Of a DNA stretch of 56,955 nt, positions 22,871-31,873 are shown in pieces. The DNA is taken from assembly GCA_003481775.1 (NCBI GenBank), contig QULU01000032.1:1-56955 (forward strand), read 5' to 3'. Position 1 is the stretch's first letter. Every line of letters begins with the position of its first letter. Below the pieces are notes generated by a model that saw nothing but the letters and a program-made list of their open reading frames with translations, ran no database searches and was not told the DNA's origin. The translations under genes were made by a program, and so were the position numbers. The DNA comes from Clostridiaceae bacterium OM02-2AC. Lineage in GTDB: Bacteria > Bacillota_I > Bacilli_A > Erysipelotrichales > Erysipelotrichaceae.

Positions 22871-23506
22871 ATGAAAACAGATGGAATTATTTTTGATGTT
22901 GACGGTACACTTTGGGATGCAACCCAAAGAATTGCCGAAGCATATACGGTTATATTGAAGCGGGAAAGGATCGCGAATAAGGTTATTACAGCAGATATGC
23001 TCGCATCTGTGATGGGGCTTTTAAATGAGGATATCGCCGCAAGACTGTTTCCTGAATTACCCTATGAAAGGCGGATGCGCCTTATTGAAGCCTGCTGTGA
23101 ATTTGAATGTGAATATCTGCGAAAGCATGGCGGAAGGCTGTTCCCTCATGTTGTGGATGTTTTAAAGCAGCTGTCAGCGAAATATCCGTTGTATATTGTA
23201 TCAAATTGTCAGGACGGTTATATCGAGGCGATGTTTGCCGTACATGACCTTCAGAAATATTTCAAGGATTACGAGTGCTCCGGAAGAACAGGCAAACCGA
23301 AGCAGGAAAATTTGAAATCCATAGTGGAGCGCAATCATCTACAGGCACCGGTTTACATCGGAGATACAAGGACAGATCAGACATCCTGTCAAAAGGCGGG
23401 GATACCCTTCGTCTATGCTTCCTATGGGTTTGGGGAAGCAGATAACTATGCGGCAAGTGTTGATACGTTTTCTGAGCTTGCACAACTGTTTTTGACAGAA
23501 CAATAA
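22871..23506 (+). CDS. HAD-family hydrolase, phosphoglycolate phosphatase-like
   Basis: This 211-residue protein has motif I FDVDGTLWD at the N-terminus, a helical cap, motif II YIVSNCQ, a lysine in GRTGKPKQEN and motif IV YIGDTRTD. This is the PGP/Gph-like subgroup acting on small phosphoesters; the substrate cannot be named. ATG 22871 follows AGAAGAGG. It is followed 40 bp later by an unrelated membrane protein gene. Confidence 0.88.
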   Translation: MKTDGIIFDVDGTLWDATQRIAEAYTVILKRERIANKVITADMLASVMGLLNEDIAARLFPELPYERRMRLIEACCEFECEYLRKHGGRLFPHVVDVLKQLSAKYPLYIVSNCQDGYIEAMFAVHDLQKYFKDYECSGRTGKPKQENLKSIVERNHLQAPVYIGDTRTDQTSCQKAGIPFVYASYGFGEADNYAASVDTFSELAQLFLTEQ

Positions 23507-23546
23507 CAAACCGACAGCGATCGAGAGTAGAAATGGAGGGCACGCC

Positions 23547-24320
23547 ATGAGTGAAGAGATAAAAGGAAAAAATACAACTCCGGAAACTGAGGTCAATCAG
23601 AATACGCCGGAAGTCGAAGATAAGGAGGAGCTGATTGCTTCTGACAGTCTGGATAAAATGATGGAAGAATTGAAAGAGGAAGCAGATGGCAAGCCACAGT
23701 CAGATTTGCAGGAAGCAGAGAAGACAGGGAGCACAGTTTCCGTAGAGAATGTAAAAAAGTATAAGCTGTTTTTCGTATCCGATATGGATGAAGAAGCAGA
23801 ATATCTGCACAGCATGTCGGAAAAGGGGCTGCACTTTGTTAGTAAAAACGGTATCCAATACATATTTAAAAAGGATGCACCGAGGAATTATTATTATCAC
23901 CTTGGGTATTATGAAAAAGATATTCGCGATCCGGATCAGTATGTGGAAAATTACAAAGCGGCAGGATGGGAAAACATCTATCATGAAAAGGGGGAATTTG
24001 ATGGTGTCTGGAATTACTTCCGTACGGAGATAGAAGATGGCACAAGGCCGGAAATATTCAGCGATCGAATGTCAAGAATCGCTTTATATAAGCGACTTTT
24101 GACAAGCTGGAGGTCTTTGCTAACCATGCTGGCCATCTGTTCGGTATTCATACTAGGACTTCTTGCCTTTTTATGGCTGGGTGTGAATGCATCCTCTATT
24201 ACGACGATAGGAATAGAGGTTTCCGGGGTAATTCTGCTTTTGATCCTTGCTGTTTTTGCTTTATATTTGCGTTTGTATCGTAAAATCGGCAGAAAGCTGG
24301 AAGAGCTTGTTAAGCATTAG
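23547..24320 (+). CDS. DUF2812 membrane protein
   Basis: This 257-residue protein has an acidic disordered N-terminus (residues 1-65). A DUF2812-like domain follows (KYKLFFVSDMDEEAEYLHSM, then EKGLHFVSKNGIQYIFKK and YYHLGYYEKDIRD). Near the C-terminus are two membrane helices (about 190-215 and 222-245). DUF2812 proteins are often encoded beside PadR regulators; none is seen here. Function unknown. Confidence 0.75.
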   Translation: MSEEIKGKNTTPETEVNQNTPEVEDKEELIASDSLDKMMEELKEEADGKPQSDLQEAEKTGSTVSVENVKKYKLFFVSDMDEEAEYLHSMSEKGLHFVSKNGIQYIFKKDAPRNYYYHLGYYEKDIRDPDQYVENYKAAGWENIYHEKGEFDGVWNYFRTEIEDGTRPEIFSDRMSRIALYKRLLTSWRSLLTMLAICSVFILGLLAFLWLGVNASSITTIGIEVSGVILLLILAVFALYLRLYRKIGRKLEELVKH

Positions 24321-24330
24321 TCGCATCATA

Positions 24331-24378
24331 AAAAAAGCTGTAACGCAATTACATCCCGTGTAATACGTTACGGCTTTT
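24331..24378. terminator. Bidirectional terminator
   Basis: AAAAGCTGTAACG / CGTTACGGCTTTT stem with A and T runs on its two sides, between convergent genes. Confidence 0.7.
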
Positions 24379-24591
24379 CTAATTCCCGATAAAGAAATCA
24401 AGGATATTCCATCCGGCATCCGTTTCCTGCTTATACAGCTCCGTATAGCCGCAGCGGGTGCAGGAAACCGTGATAAATTTTTTGTTCTGTACATCAAAGA
24501 TTTTTGAAAAATTACCACCTGTTGCCTGAAACTGATCACTTTCATACTGCGTATTGCCGCATTTCGTGCAGACATATTGCTTCTTCTCCAT
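24379..24591 (-). CDS. Small zinc-ribbon protein
   Basis: This 70-residue protein has two CxxC knuckles (CTKCGN and CTRCGY) around FQATGGNFSKIFDVQNKKF, a conserved pattern of small zinc-ribbon nucleic-acid-binding proteins in Bacillota. ATG 24591 has AAGGAGG upstream on the minus strand; the longer frame to 24867 has none. Role unknown. Confidence 0.8.
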   Translation of the reverse strand: MEKKQYVCTKCGNTQYESDQFQATGGNFSKIFDVQNKKFITVSCTRCGYTELYKQETDAGWNILDFFIGN

Positions 24592-24815
24592 AAATACGTG
24601 CCTCCTTGTTTTTCTGATTATATCATGGGGAAGTAAAAAAAGGAAGATGCCGTATATGCACAACTGACGCATTTTCAAAGGGTGAGCGTAAAAAGCTTTG
24701 CGTACCATCCTATAATCTCTTTTCAGGATAAGAAGAAATTCCAAGGTGAAATGAGCGCCATTTCCATTGCTTGTTATCAATAAAATATTGTATAATAACA
24801 GAACGAGGTGAGAAC

Positions 24816-25229
24816 ATGCTTGATTTACAAAAACATAAGGAATATTTGTGGAAGTATCTGTTGACATATGGAAAAGTCAGAAAGAAGCAGGGAGATTTTC
24901 AGCAGCTGGTATTTCCTTTTCAGGATATCGTGATGGAGGAAGGAAAGACGACAGAGGATTATCGAAGTGAGACTTTGAAGCAGCAGCTGGAGGAGTGCAG
25001 CTCGATAGAGGAGATATTTGACATGGTTTCGCTGGAATATAAGGATTATTATTTTATGGAAATCAGTTCTCTTTTACACGATGATCAGACACTGTATTCC
25101 CATCTTCTGAAAAAGACAATGGATACAGCCGGCGTCACTGATTACCTTTCTGCGCATAATTATGAGTACCTAATAAAATTCGCAGATGAGGAAACACAGC
25201 AGTATATCACAGCAAAGCTTACAAAATAA
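24816..25229 (+). CDS. Unknown acidic helical protein
   Basis: This 137-residue soluble protein starts MLDLQKHKEYLWKYLLTYGK and ends in a helix before ITAKLTK. It is all-helical by appearance, with no recognised family and no membrane segment. ATG 24816 follows GAGGTGAG. It stands alone, followed by a terminator. Confidence 0.55.
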   Translation: MLDLQKHKEYLWKYLLTYGKVRKKQGDFQQLVFPFQDIVMEEGKTTEDYRSETLKQQLEECSSIEEIFDMVSLEYKDYYFMEISSLLHDDQTLYSHLLKKTMDTAGVTDYLSAHNYEYLIKFADEETQQYITAKLTK

Positions 25230-25298
25230 GGCGAAGGAAAGCGGCGCATACACAGCGTGACGGCTTTACCTGTGAATGGACAATGTATAGGCATCAGC

Positions 25299-25344
25299 AA
25301 AAGGATCAACCATATCGTTTATAGCGATATATTGGTCCTTTTTG
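25299..25344 (+). terminator. Terminator downstream of the unknown gene
   Basis: AAAGGATCAACCATATCG pairs imperfectly with GCGATATATTGGTCCTTT and is followed by T residues. Confidence 0.55.
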
Positions 25345-26074
25345 TTCTTCCCATAACCTGTGATGATGTTTGGGAATCGGGGCATTGGACTGCTTGATTC
25401 TATAAAACTACTTTTTAAATAACAAAGATAAATCAAGACATGGAAGTATATGGATATGAGAAATAGAAGTGTGTGACTGAAAAGCAATTTTATCCGATAA
25501 TGGGTCAGCTGCACCATCATGAGCTGCAAATAGATTGATAAAACCGCTTCTTGATAGCAAGTTATGTTGTGCTTACAAAGCAAGCCAGAGGCGACAAAGC
25601 CAAATAAAGAGACAATACAGCATTACATTTCCTCTGTTCCTATAAGAAAATCGAAGCGATTGTCCTGTAAGGCTCTTTCTTACTTTAAGGTGATTGTATT
25701 AAAATAGATTTCATTTCTATTAAAGAACACGATAGATTTTGATATCTCTTATTTTTTTCCAAAATCGAGTAGGAACCTCCTGTAAAGGATAAGCTTTTTT
25801 CTATCCGTATTATGGCAGGTATGCTGACAGGTATAAGGTATCATGCCTGCAATTCCCTCTACATACGAAAACCTTCATGGAAAAGGCTTTAACGCGTGCT
25901 TTATACATAGGTTTCCGCTTCAAGCTTGTCGGTTTTTTCTGTGTCCTTCCTGTGGACAAAATTAAAGTGCAGTCGAATTCAAGTCGTATTCAAGGCTGTT
26001 TTTTTGATTGAAAAAGTGAAAAAAGTCTGATGAAACAGGTGTTTTATACGTACCCTTCAAAAAGAACCAGCAAT
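25345..26074. other. Long non-coding gap before the PTS regulator
   Basis: I see no convincing gene. The minus frame at 25266-25583 is open but has no ribosome binding site and looks like chance or a decayed tail. The region may contain the regulator's promoter, which I could not place firmly. Confidence 0.4.
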
Positions 26075-26179
26075 GGTGCAAATGCTGATAACGCTTTCAA
26101 TTTGCACCAAGATGGTGCACAAAGCGACGTTATGAGCCATAGCAATTCTGAATTGTTTACGGTAAGATAAAGGTGCAAA
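26075..26179. promoter_or_regulatory. Repeated GGTGCAAA/TTTGCACC sites upstream of the PRD regulator
   Basis: GGTGCAAA at 26075 and 26172, TTTGCACC at 26101 and GGTGCA at 26114 form an 18-bp spaced inverted pair, plus a TGCACC-5-GGTGCA palindrome (26103-26119). Clear operator-like clustering just before the start at 26214. Confidence 0.55.
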
Positions 26180-26213
26180 AAGAAACCGCATACAACGAAG
26201 GGAGGAATCATTC

Positions 26214-28172
26214 GTGATTGACCGGATGACAGAGAAAACCATACGACTGCTGCTGGAACAAAAAGAACCAATCACCACGTCCGTGATTGCGAATGAAATC
26301 GGTGTTTCGAGAAGCAGCATCAAGCACAATCTGGATTATGTAAAGAAGACGTTGCAAAAGGCAGGTGTCCTATTAAATTCCATCCCTGGCAAGGGGGTCT
26401 GGCTATCTGCGGATGAGCATCAGCGCAAGGCGGTGCTACAGCTGCTGCAGGAGAACAGCGATCACTCCTCTTCTTATAATTACCGTAAGAAATATATATT
26501 GGATGTATTATTTGAATATAATTCCAGCTATACGATTCAGCTGTTTGCCGAGGAGCTGAACGTGGCACGCAATGTTATTGCGAAGGATTTGGAGGTATTG
26601 GAGCAGTGGCTACTGAAATTTGATTTGAAAATCGTAAAGAAGCGCAATATGGGAATCGGTGTAGCAGGCGGAGAGTTCAATATCCGGCAGGCGATTCTGG
26701 AGAATAATAAGGAGTTCATGAATGAAATCTATGGCAGTGAGCAGGTGCCGGAGGGAATGGATTACCGCATTTCGGAAAAGTTTTATAACTACTTTCTGGA
26801 AATGTATGACGACTTTGATATCCTGTATCTGCAGGAGCTGTTGAAGGATGTGGAGGATGAGCTGGAAATAACGTTCTCTGATACCGATTACTGGCAGCTT
26901 ATGGAATACGTGGCTGTAACACTGCGCAGAGTGCGCAAGGGAAATGTCATTGTAGAAAAGAATATCATGAACAAGCTGAATGTAAACAACGATCAATACA
27001 CCGCCGCAAAGAATCTCTTTGATACGGCGATCCATGGTCTGCAGGCGTATCTCGGCTTGGAAATACGATGTATGGCAGCACAATTCATCGTCTTCAGCAA
27101 TCATGGACTCGATGATGAAATCAATATGGAATACTTTGATGCGATCACACGGGAATTTCTGGAGCATCTCAAGGCGATTATCGCTAATAAGCGCTTTGTC
27201 ATCAGCGAAGGTCTTGTTCATGATGTGAGTCTCTTTATCCAGAAAAAGAAGGCACAGGAAACCTTCGCCATATCCAAACGCTACGATTTCCGCCAGGATA
27301 TCAAGCATCGCTTTCCCAGCCTGTATGGCATTACGCTGACAACGATTGAGGAAGTGGAGTCCTGTTTGAAAATCAGCTTCACCGATGATGACATTGCCTA
27401 TATTGTCATGCTGATCAACAATGCAATCGACGAATCGGATCATCCGATCAATACCGTGTTTATCTCGGCGGCGGATTTTCATACGTCCAAGTATCAGGCA
27501 AATAAAATCATGCGCAATGTTGAAAATCTGACCATCAGCAAGGTCCTGCATTATGAGGATATAAAGGAAAGCTCTATCACAAAGTTTGAATTGATTCTTA
27601 CGACGGTACCGTTGGAGCTGAAAAAAAACGTCCTGCTTGTCAGTCGTGAAATCAGTGATGATGATATCGAAAAGATAAGTCGCGCCATTACCGAGAAGCA
27701 GAATGTGGAAATGGCAGATTTGGATGAAGCCTTCCATCTGTTTGATCCGAAGCTGATTTTATGTGATGTGAATGCCAAGCGCAAGGAGGATGTCATATCC
27801 AGAGGCTGTCAGCTGTTATATGAAAAGGGATATGTGAAAAAAGGCTTTGAGAAAAAGATATGGGAGCGGGAGAAGACTACACCGACCTCCATTGGAAACA
27901 GTATCGCTGTGCCACACGGCTATAAGGCTTATGTGAAGAAAAGCGGCGTTGTCGTCATGCGTTTAAAGCGCCCGATAAATTGGACATACGAGGATCGTAT
28001 TGAAATTGTATTTTTAATGGCCATCGATTTCAATACACAATCTGAAGTATATAACTTTTTCCAGCAGTTCTATGCATTCATTGATGATCGATCAAATATC
28101 AAGGCCTTGAAGAATGCAAGGGATGAAATGGAAATCTGGGAGATTCTGCAGCAGAGTGGAATCACCGCATAG
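26214..28172 (+). CDS. PRD-domain transcriptional regulator with EIIB and EIIA modules (MtlR/LicR type)
   Basis: This 652-residue activator-type protein has an N-terminal helix-turn-helix pair (residues 1-150, e.g. TTSVIANEIGVSRSSIKHNL) and two PRD domains (about 180-400). An EIIB-like region follows (about 410-500), then a C-terminal EIIA fructose/mannitol domain with His568 in AVPHGY. Such proteins are controlled by PTS phosphorylation of PRD and EIIA histidines. It is read in the same direction as the catabolic operon it precedes by 15 bases and presumably activates it. Start GTG 26214 is chosen for GGGAGG 8 bases upstream. Confidence 0.9.
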   Translation: MIDRMTEKTIRLLLEQKEPITTSVIANEIGVSRSSIKHNLDYVKKTLQKAGVLLNSIPGKGVWLSADEHQRKAVLQLLQENSDHSSSYNYRKKYILDVLFEYNSSYTIQLFAEELNVARNVIAKDLEVLEQWLLKFDLKIVKKRNMGIGVAGGEFNIRQAILENNKEFMNEIYGSEQVPEGMDYRISEKFYNYFLEMYDDFDILYLQELLKDVEDELEITFSDTDYWQLMEYVAVTLRRVRKGNVIVEKNIMNKLNVNNDQYTAAKNLFDTAIHGLQAYLGLEIRCMAAQFIVFSNHGLDDEINMEYFDAITREFLEHLKAIIANKRFVISEGLVHDVSLFIQKKKAQETFAISKRYDFRQDIKHRFPSLYGITLTTIEEVESCLKISFTDDDIAYIVMLINNAIDESDHPINTVFISAADFHTSKYQANKIMRNVENLTISKVLHYEDIKESSITKFELILTTVPLELKKNVLLVSREISDDDIEKISRAITEKQNVEMADLDEAFHLFDPKLILCDVNAKRKEDVISRGCQLLYEKGYVKKGFEKKIWEREKTTPTSIGNSIAVPHGYKAYVKKSGVVVMRLKRPINWTYEDRIEIVFLMAIDFNTQSEVYNFFQQFYAFIDDRSNIKALKNARDEMEIWEILQQSGITA

Positions 28173-28187
28173 AAAGTGAGGAATACG

Positions 28188-29048
28188 ATGAGATTTGGAG
28201 TAGATACCTTTATCTGGAGTGAAGTATTCAGTGAAAAGGATTTGTGGGTCATCCCCAAGGCGGAGGAGCTGGGCTTTTCTACCATTGATATCGCCATAGC
28301 CCATCCGGAAAGCTTTCCCACAGCTTTGGTAAAGGCAGAACTGGCAAAGACGAAGCTGGAGGTTGTCACGACAACGACACTTGACGCAAACACGAACCTG
28401 ATTTCGCCGGATGAAGCAATCCGTAAAAACGGGGTGGAGGCTCTCAAACGGCTGGTAGATATCAACAAAGAATTAGGCAGTACCATCCTTGGCGGTGTGA
28501 ATTATGCCGGCTGGGGTTGTCTGAGCGGGAAACCGAAGACGGATGAGGAATGGCGTCATTCTGTGGAAGCGATGCGTGAGGCTGCGCACTATGCGAAGAA
28601 GACATATCCGGACTTACGTATCTGCGTGGAGCCGGTGAATCGCTTTGAAACCCATTTTATCAATACTGCGGAGGAAGGCGTACGCTATTGCAAGGCGGTT
28701 GGAACCGGAAACATGGCAGTGCATCTGGACTGCTTCCACATGATTCGCGAAGAGACCAGCTATAGGGAAGCGGTCGAAGCCTGTGGAAAAGCGTATCTGG
28801 GCTATGTGCATGTATGTGAAAACAACCGCGGTATCCCGGGAACGGGACTGGTACCGTGGAAGGAATTCTTCACAGCGCTCCATGAAATCGGATATGAGGG
28901 ACCATGCGTCATCGAATCCTTCGATCCGAGCTTTGAAGAGCTGAATGCGAATTGTGCCATATGGCGCAGGTTTGCGGATACCGGAGAAGAGCTGGCTGTC
29001 CAGGGACTTGCCAATCTGAAACGCATTGCCGCCGAGCTGGGCGTATAA
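28188..29048 (+). CDS. Sugar 3-epimerase, tagatose/psicose epimerase family
   Basis: This 286-residue TIM-barrel protein belongs to the xylose-isomerase-like superfamily. The metal-binding tetrad is visible at Glu148 (CVEPVNRFE), Asp181 (HLDCFHM), His208 (YVHVCEN) and Glu243 (VIESFD), the same order and spacing as D-tagatose/D-psicose 3-epimerases. Those enzymes interconvert ketoses at C3; a phosphorylated substrate is possible here. ATG 28188 follows GTGAGG; the GTG at 28176 overlaps that site. It is the first enzyme of the operon. Confidence 0.85.
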   Translation: MRFGVDTFIWSEVFSEKDLWVIPKAEELGFSTIDIAIAHPESFPTALVKAELAKTKLEVVTTTTLDANTNLISPDEAIRKNGVEALKRLVDINKELGSTILGGVNYAGWGCLSGKPKTDEEWRHSVEAMREAAHYAKKTYPDLRICVEPVNRFETHFINTAEEGVRYCKAVGTGNMAVHLDCFHMIREETSYREAVEACGKAYLGYVHVCENNRGIPGTGLVPWKEFFTALHEIGYEGPCVIESFDPSFEELNANCAIWRRFADTGEELAVQGLANLKRIAAELGV

Positions 29049-29080
29049 ACAGCAGAAATGTTAAGGAGGAATGTTAGAAA

Positions 29081-29953
29081 ATGTTAGTGAACATGAAGGA
29101 AATCTTGAAGGAAGCAGAGGAAAAGGGGTATGCCATCGGATGTATCAACACACCGAATATGGAAACGCTGCGTGCGGTTGTGGATGCGGCTGAGGAGCTG
29201 AATGTGCCGATCATCATCGACCATGCACAGGTGCATGATTCGCTGATTCCGATTGAAAGCATCGGTCCGAAGATGGTGGAGTATGCAAAGCAGGCGAAGG
29301 TGCCGGTATGTGTACATCTGGATCACGGCAGTGATTACAGCTTCGTCATGCGTGCGATCCGCTGCGGCTTTTCCAGCATCATGTATGATCTGAGCGCACT
29401 GCCGTATGAAGAAAACATGGCAAAGCTGAAGGAATTTACCAAGCTGGCGCACGAGCTGGATATCACGGTGGAAGCCGAGCTTGGCATCATGACAAGCACA
29501 GAGGAGGATTCCCATGGAGGAAGCGTTGGCTGGACACATGAGAGCATCAAAAAGACCTTCACCGACCCACAGCAGGCCGCAGAATTTGCACGGGAAACGG
29601 GTGTGGATGCACTGGCAGTATGCTTTGGAACGGCGCATGGCATCTATGCAGAGCCACCGCAGCTGGATATTGAGCGAGTGAAAGCAATCCGAGCAGCAAT
29701 GCCGAAGGAATCGCGCGTGGTGATGCATGGAGGAAGCGGAGTGGACGATGCGCAGGTACGTGCAGCGATCACAGCAGGCTGTTCCAAGGTCAACTATTAC
29801 AGCTATATGGCAACAGCCGCAAGCAAGCACATCCAGGAATACCTGAACGAACGGGATGGAAAAGCCTTCTGGCATGAGGTGGAAGAGGAAAGCTATCGCT
29901 TCATGAAGGAATATGCAAAGGGTGTACTGACGGTATTTAAAAACGGAAAGTAG
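29081..29953 (+). CDS. Class II (zinc) ketose-bisphosphate aldolase family
   Basis: This 290-residue barrel enzyme carries the zinc ligands HLDHGSDY, a helix ending EAELG, AVCFGTAHGIY and the phosphate loop HGGSGVDD with the following KVNYYSY. These are the signatures of fructose- and tagatose-bisphosphate aldolases. The family splits a ketose phosphate into dihydroxyacetone phosphate and an aldehyde. Here the presence of dhaKL downstream suggests that at least one product is an unphosphorylated ketone. Confidence 0.9.
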   Translation: MLVNMKEILKEAEEKGYAIGCINTPNMETLRAVVDAAEELNVPIIIDHAQVHDSLIPIESIGPKMVEYAKQAKVPVCVHLDHGSDYSFVMRAIRCGFSSIMYDLSALPYEENMAKLKEFTKLAHELDITVEAELGIMTSTEEDSHGGSVGWTHESIKKTFTDPQQAAEFARETGVDALAVCFGTAHGIYAEPPQLDIERVKAIRAAMPKESRVVMHGGSGVDDAQVRAAITAGCSKVNYYSYMATAASKHIQEYLNERDGKAFWHEVEEESYRFMKEYAKGVLTVFKNGK

Positions 29954-29974
29954 CACCGGGGGTGAGGAATCGTT

Positions 29975-30457
29975 ATGAACGAAGTAAAGTTATCAGAGGT
30001 TTTGATCAAGGATACCGTGATGCTGGATGCCGAGCCGTTTTCGGATAAGGAAACGCTGTTTGAAACATTGGCCGCAAAATTTGAGGCAGCCGGTATCGTG
30101 ACAGATGCAAAGCAATATATCAAGGCGCTGGAGGAAAGGGAAACCCTGGGTTCCACCTATATGGGAAATATGATTGCATTGCCGCATGGCAAATGCGATG
30201 CCGTGGTTAAACCGGGGATAGGCTTCTGCCGCTGCAAGCAGACATTCCGCTACCGCTCCCATGATGAGGAGGGCGATGTACGCTATGTGTTCATGCTTGC
30301 GATTGCTGCTGATCAAAGCTCGGATCAGTACCTGCGAGTGCTTGCCACACTGGCCGGACTGTTGACGCATGAAGAATTTATCGATGTACTGGAGCATGCA
30401 CAAAGCTATGAAGAAATCATTCAGGCTATCAATACCCTGCAATCGAATTGTGCGTAA
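29975..30457 (+). CDS. PTS fructose-family EIIA component
   Basis: This 160-residue EIIA has active-site His71 in MIALPHGKC and the fold typical of the fructose/mannitol class (LKDTVMLDAEPFSDKETLFE-type start). It carries phosphate from HPr to the EIIB encoded next. Start ATG is 21 bases after the aldolase stop, with GGGGTGAGG upstream. Confidence 0.92.
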   Translation: MNEVKLSEVLIKDTVMLDAEPFSDKETLFETLAAKFEAAGIVTDAKQYIKALEERETLGSTYMGNMIALPHGKCDAVVKPGIGFCRCKQTFRYRSHDEEGDVRYVFMLAIAADQSSDQYLRVLATLAGLLTHEEFIDVLEHAQSYEEIIQAINTLQSNCA

Positions 30458-30491
30458 GGAACACAATGGAAATGAAAGAGAGGTGAATTTT

Positions 30492-30794
30492 ATGAAAATC
30501 GTTGCGATCACATCCTGTGCTACAGGAATCGCTCATACGTATATGGCGGCAGAGGCTATAAAAAAGGAATGCAAAAAGAAGGGGTATGAGTGCAAGGTGG
30601 AAATGCAGGGAGCTTTAGGGATTGAAAACAAGCTCTCGGAAAAGGATATCAAAACGGCAGACCTGATCGTTTTTGCCAATGACGTGGGAATCAGTAAGGC
30701 AGAACGCTTTGACGCTTATAAGGATAAGATTGTCAGACATACGCCGCATCAGGTGATACAGAAGCCGGATATCATTTTTGAATCACTGAAATAA
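30492..30794 (+). CDS. PTS fructose-family EIIB component
   Basis: This 100-residue protein has the phosphorylated Cys9 in MKIVAITSCATGIAHTYMA, the fructose EIIB signature. It is encoded separately from EIIA and EIIC. ATG 30492 follows GAGAGGTG; the longer frame from 30369 overlaps the EIIA gene and is not used. Confidence 0.93.
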   Translation: MKIVAITSCATGIAHTYMAAEAIKKECKKKGYECKVEMQGALGIENKLSEKDIKTADLIVFANDVGISKAERFDAYKDKIVRHTPHQVIQKPDIIFESLK

Positions 30795-30831
30795 TTCATA
30801 CAGTATGTTATTTAGGAGGACGAAAAAAGTC

Positions 30832-31857
30832 ATGAAAGAAAAACTTAGTGAAATAAAAGGGGCACTGTTAACAGGTGTAAGCTATATGCTGCCATTCGTT
30901 ATCGCCGGAGGCATCCTGATTGCTCTGGGCTTTGCCATCGGCGGCTATGACATTCCCAATTCCGTAGAGGAATATGGAAATTTTGCTTCAACGATCTTCT
31001 GGTTGGGAAAGAAAGCCTTTGCGCTGATGGTGCCGGTGCTGGGTGCCTATGTCGCTTATTCCATTGCGGATAAGCCGGGTATTGCGGTCGGTATGGTCGG
31101 TGGTGCGCTTGCGGATATGCAGGGATCCGGTTTTCTGGGTGCTTTGATTGCCGGTATCATTGCCGGTTATCTTGTCAACCTGTTAAAGAAGATCAATCTG
31201 CCAATGGCACTGAAATCTTTGCTGCCAACACTGATTATCCCAATCATAGGGGTGGGGGCCATCGGGTTGATCATGGTATATGTCATCGGTACACCGCTTT
31301 CCGCATTAACAACGGCATTAACCGATATGCTGAATTCTCTGGGAACGGGAAATCTTGTATTACTGGGCATCATTCAGGGCTGTATGCTTGCCTTTGATAT
31401 GGGTGGTCCCTGCAATAAGGTTGCCTATGCCTTCGCACTTGCTGCTATGGATGCCGGCAATTATATGCCGATGGCTGCGAATTTCATTGGAAGTATGGCA
31501 CCGCCGCTGGCGATTGCTGTTGCAGCGTTAGTCGCGAAACAAAAATTTACAAAAGAAGAGCGTGCCGCAATTCCCGGTCTGTTTGCCGGAGCGTTTGGTA
31601 TGATTACCGAATTCGCCATTCCGTTTGCAGCCGCAAATCCACTGACCGTGATTCCTTCCCTGATGGCAGGCTCCGCAGTAGGCTGTGCATTATCCTATGT
31701 ATTCGGATTAACGATGCGTGCACCGCACGGTGGATTGTTCGTGCTCTTCGCATTGAATAACGCGCTTCTGTTTATCGTCGCATTGCTGATTGCCGGCGCT
31801 GTGAGCGCTGCATTGCTGATACTTCTGCGTAAACCGGCAGTAGAAGCTGAAGAATAG
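30832..31857 (+). CDS. PTS fructose-family EIIC permease
   Basis: This 341-residue integral membrane protein has about nine or ten hydrophobic segments. It starts KGALLTGVSYMLPFVIAGG and includes the conserved DMGGPCNKVAYAF motif of fructose-family EIIC. It is the sugar channel that works with the EIIA and EIIB encoded upstream. ATG 30832 follows TAGGAGG. Confidence 0.93.
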   Translation: MKEKLSEIKGALLTGVSYMLPFVIAGGILIALGFAIGGYDIPNSVEEYGNFASTIFWLGKKAFALMVPVLGAYVAYSIADKPGIAVGMVGGALADMQGSGFLGALIAGIIAGYLVNLLKKINLPMALKSLLPTLIIPIIGVGAIGLIMVYVIGTPLSALTTALTDMLNSLGTGNLVLLGIIQGCMLAFDMGGPCNKVAYAFALAAMDAGNYMPMAANFIGSMAPPLAIAVAALVAKQKFTKEERAAIPGLFAGAFGMITEFAIPFAAANPLTVIPSLMAGSAVGCALSYVFGLTMRAPHGGLFVLFALNNALLFIVALLIAGAVSAALLILLRKPAVEAEE

Positions 31858-31873
31858 GAAAGGACACAGGACA

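Noticed and set aside
25266..25583. A 105-codon minus-strand frame in the gap before the PRD regulator.
   Set aside because: No ribosome binding site, an odd mixture of hydrophobic and Cys/His residues, and overlap with a terminator. The last 40 residues look somewhat protein-like, so a decayed gene tail cannot be excluded.
29084..29956. A 290-codon minus-strand frame fully opposite the aldolase gene.
   Set aside because: It is the antisense shadow of a well-supported class II aldolase; His/Cys-rich composition is typical of antisense frames.
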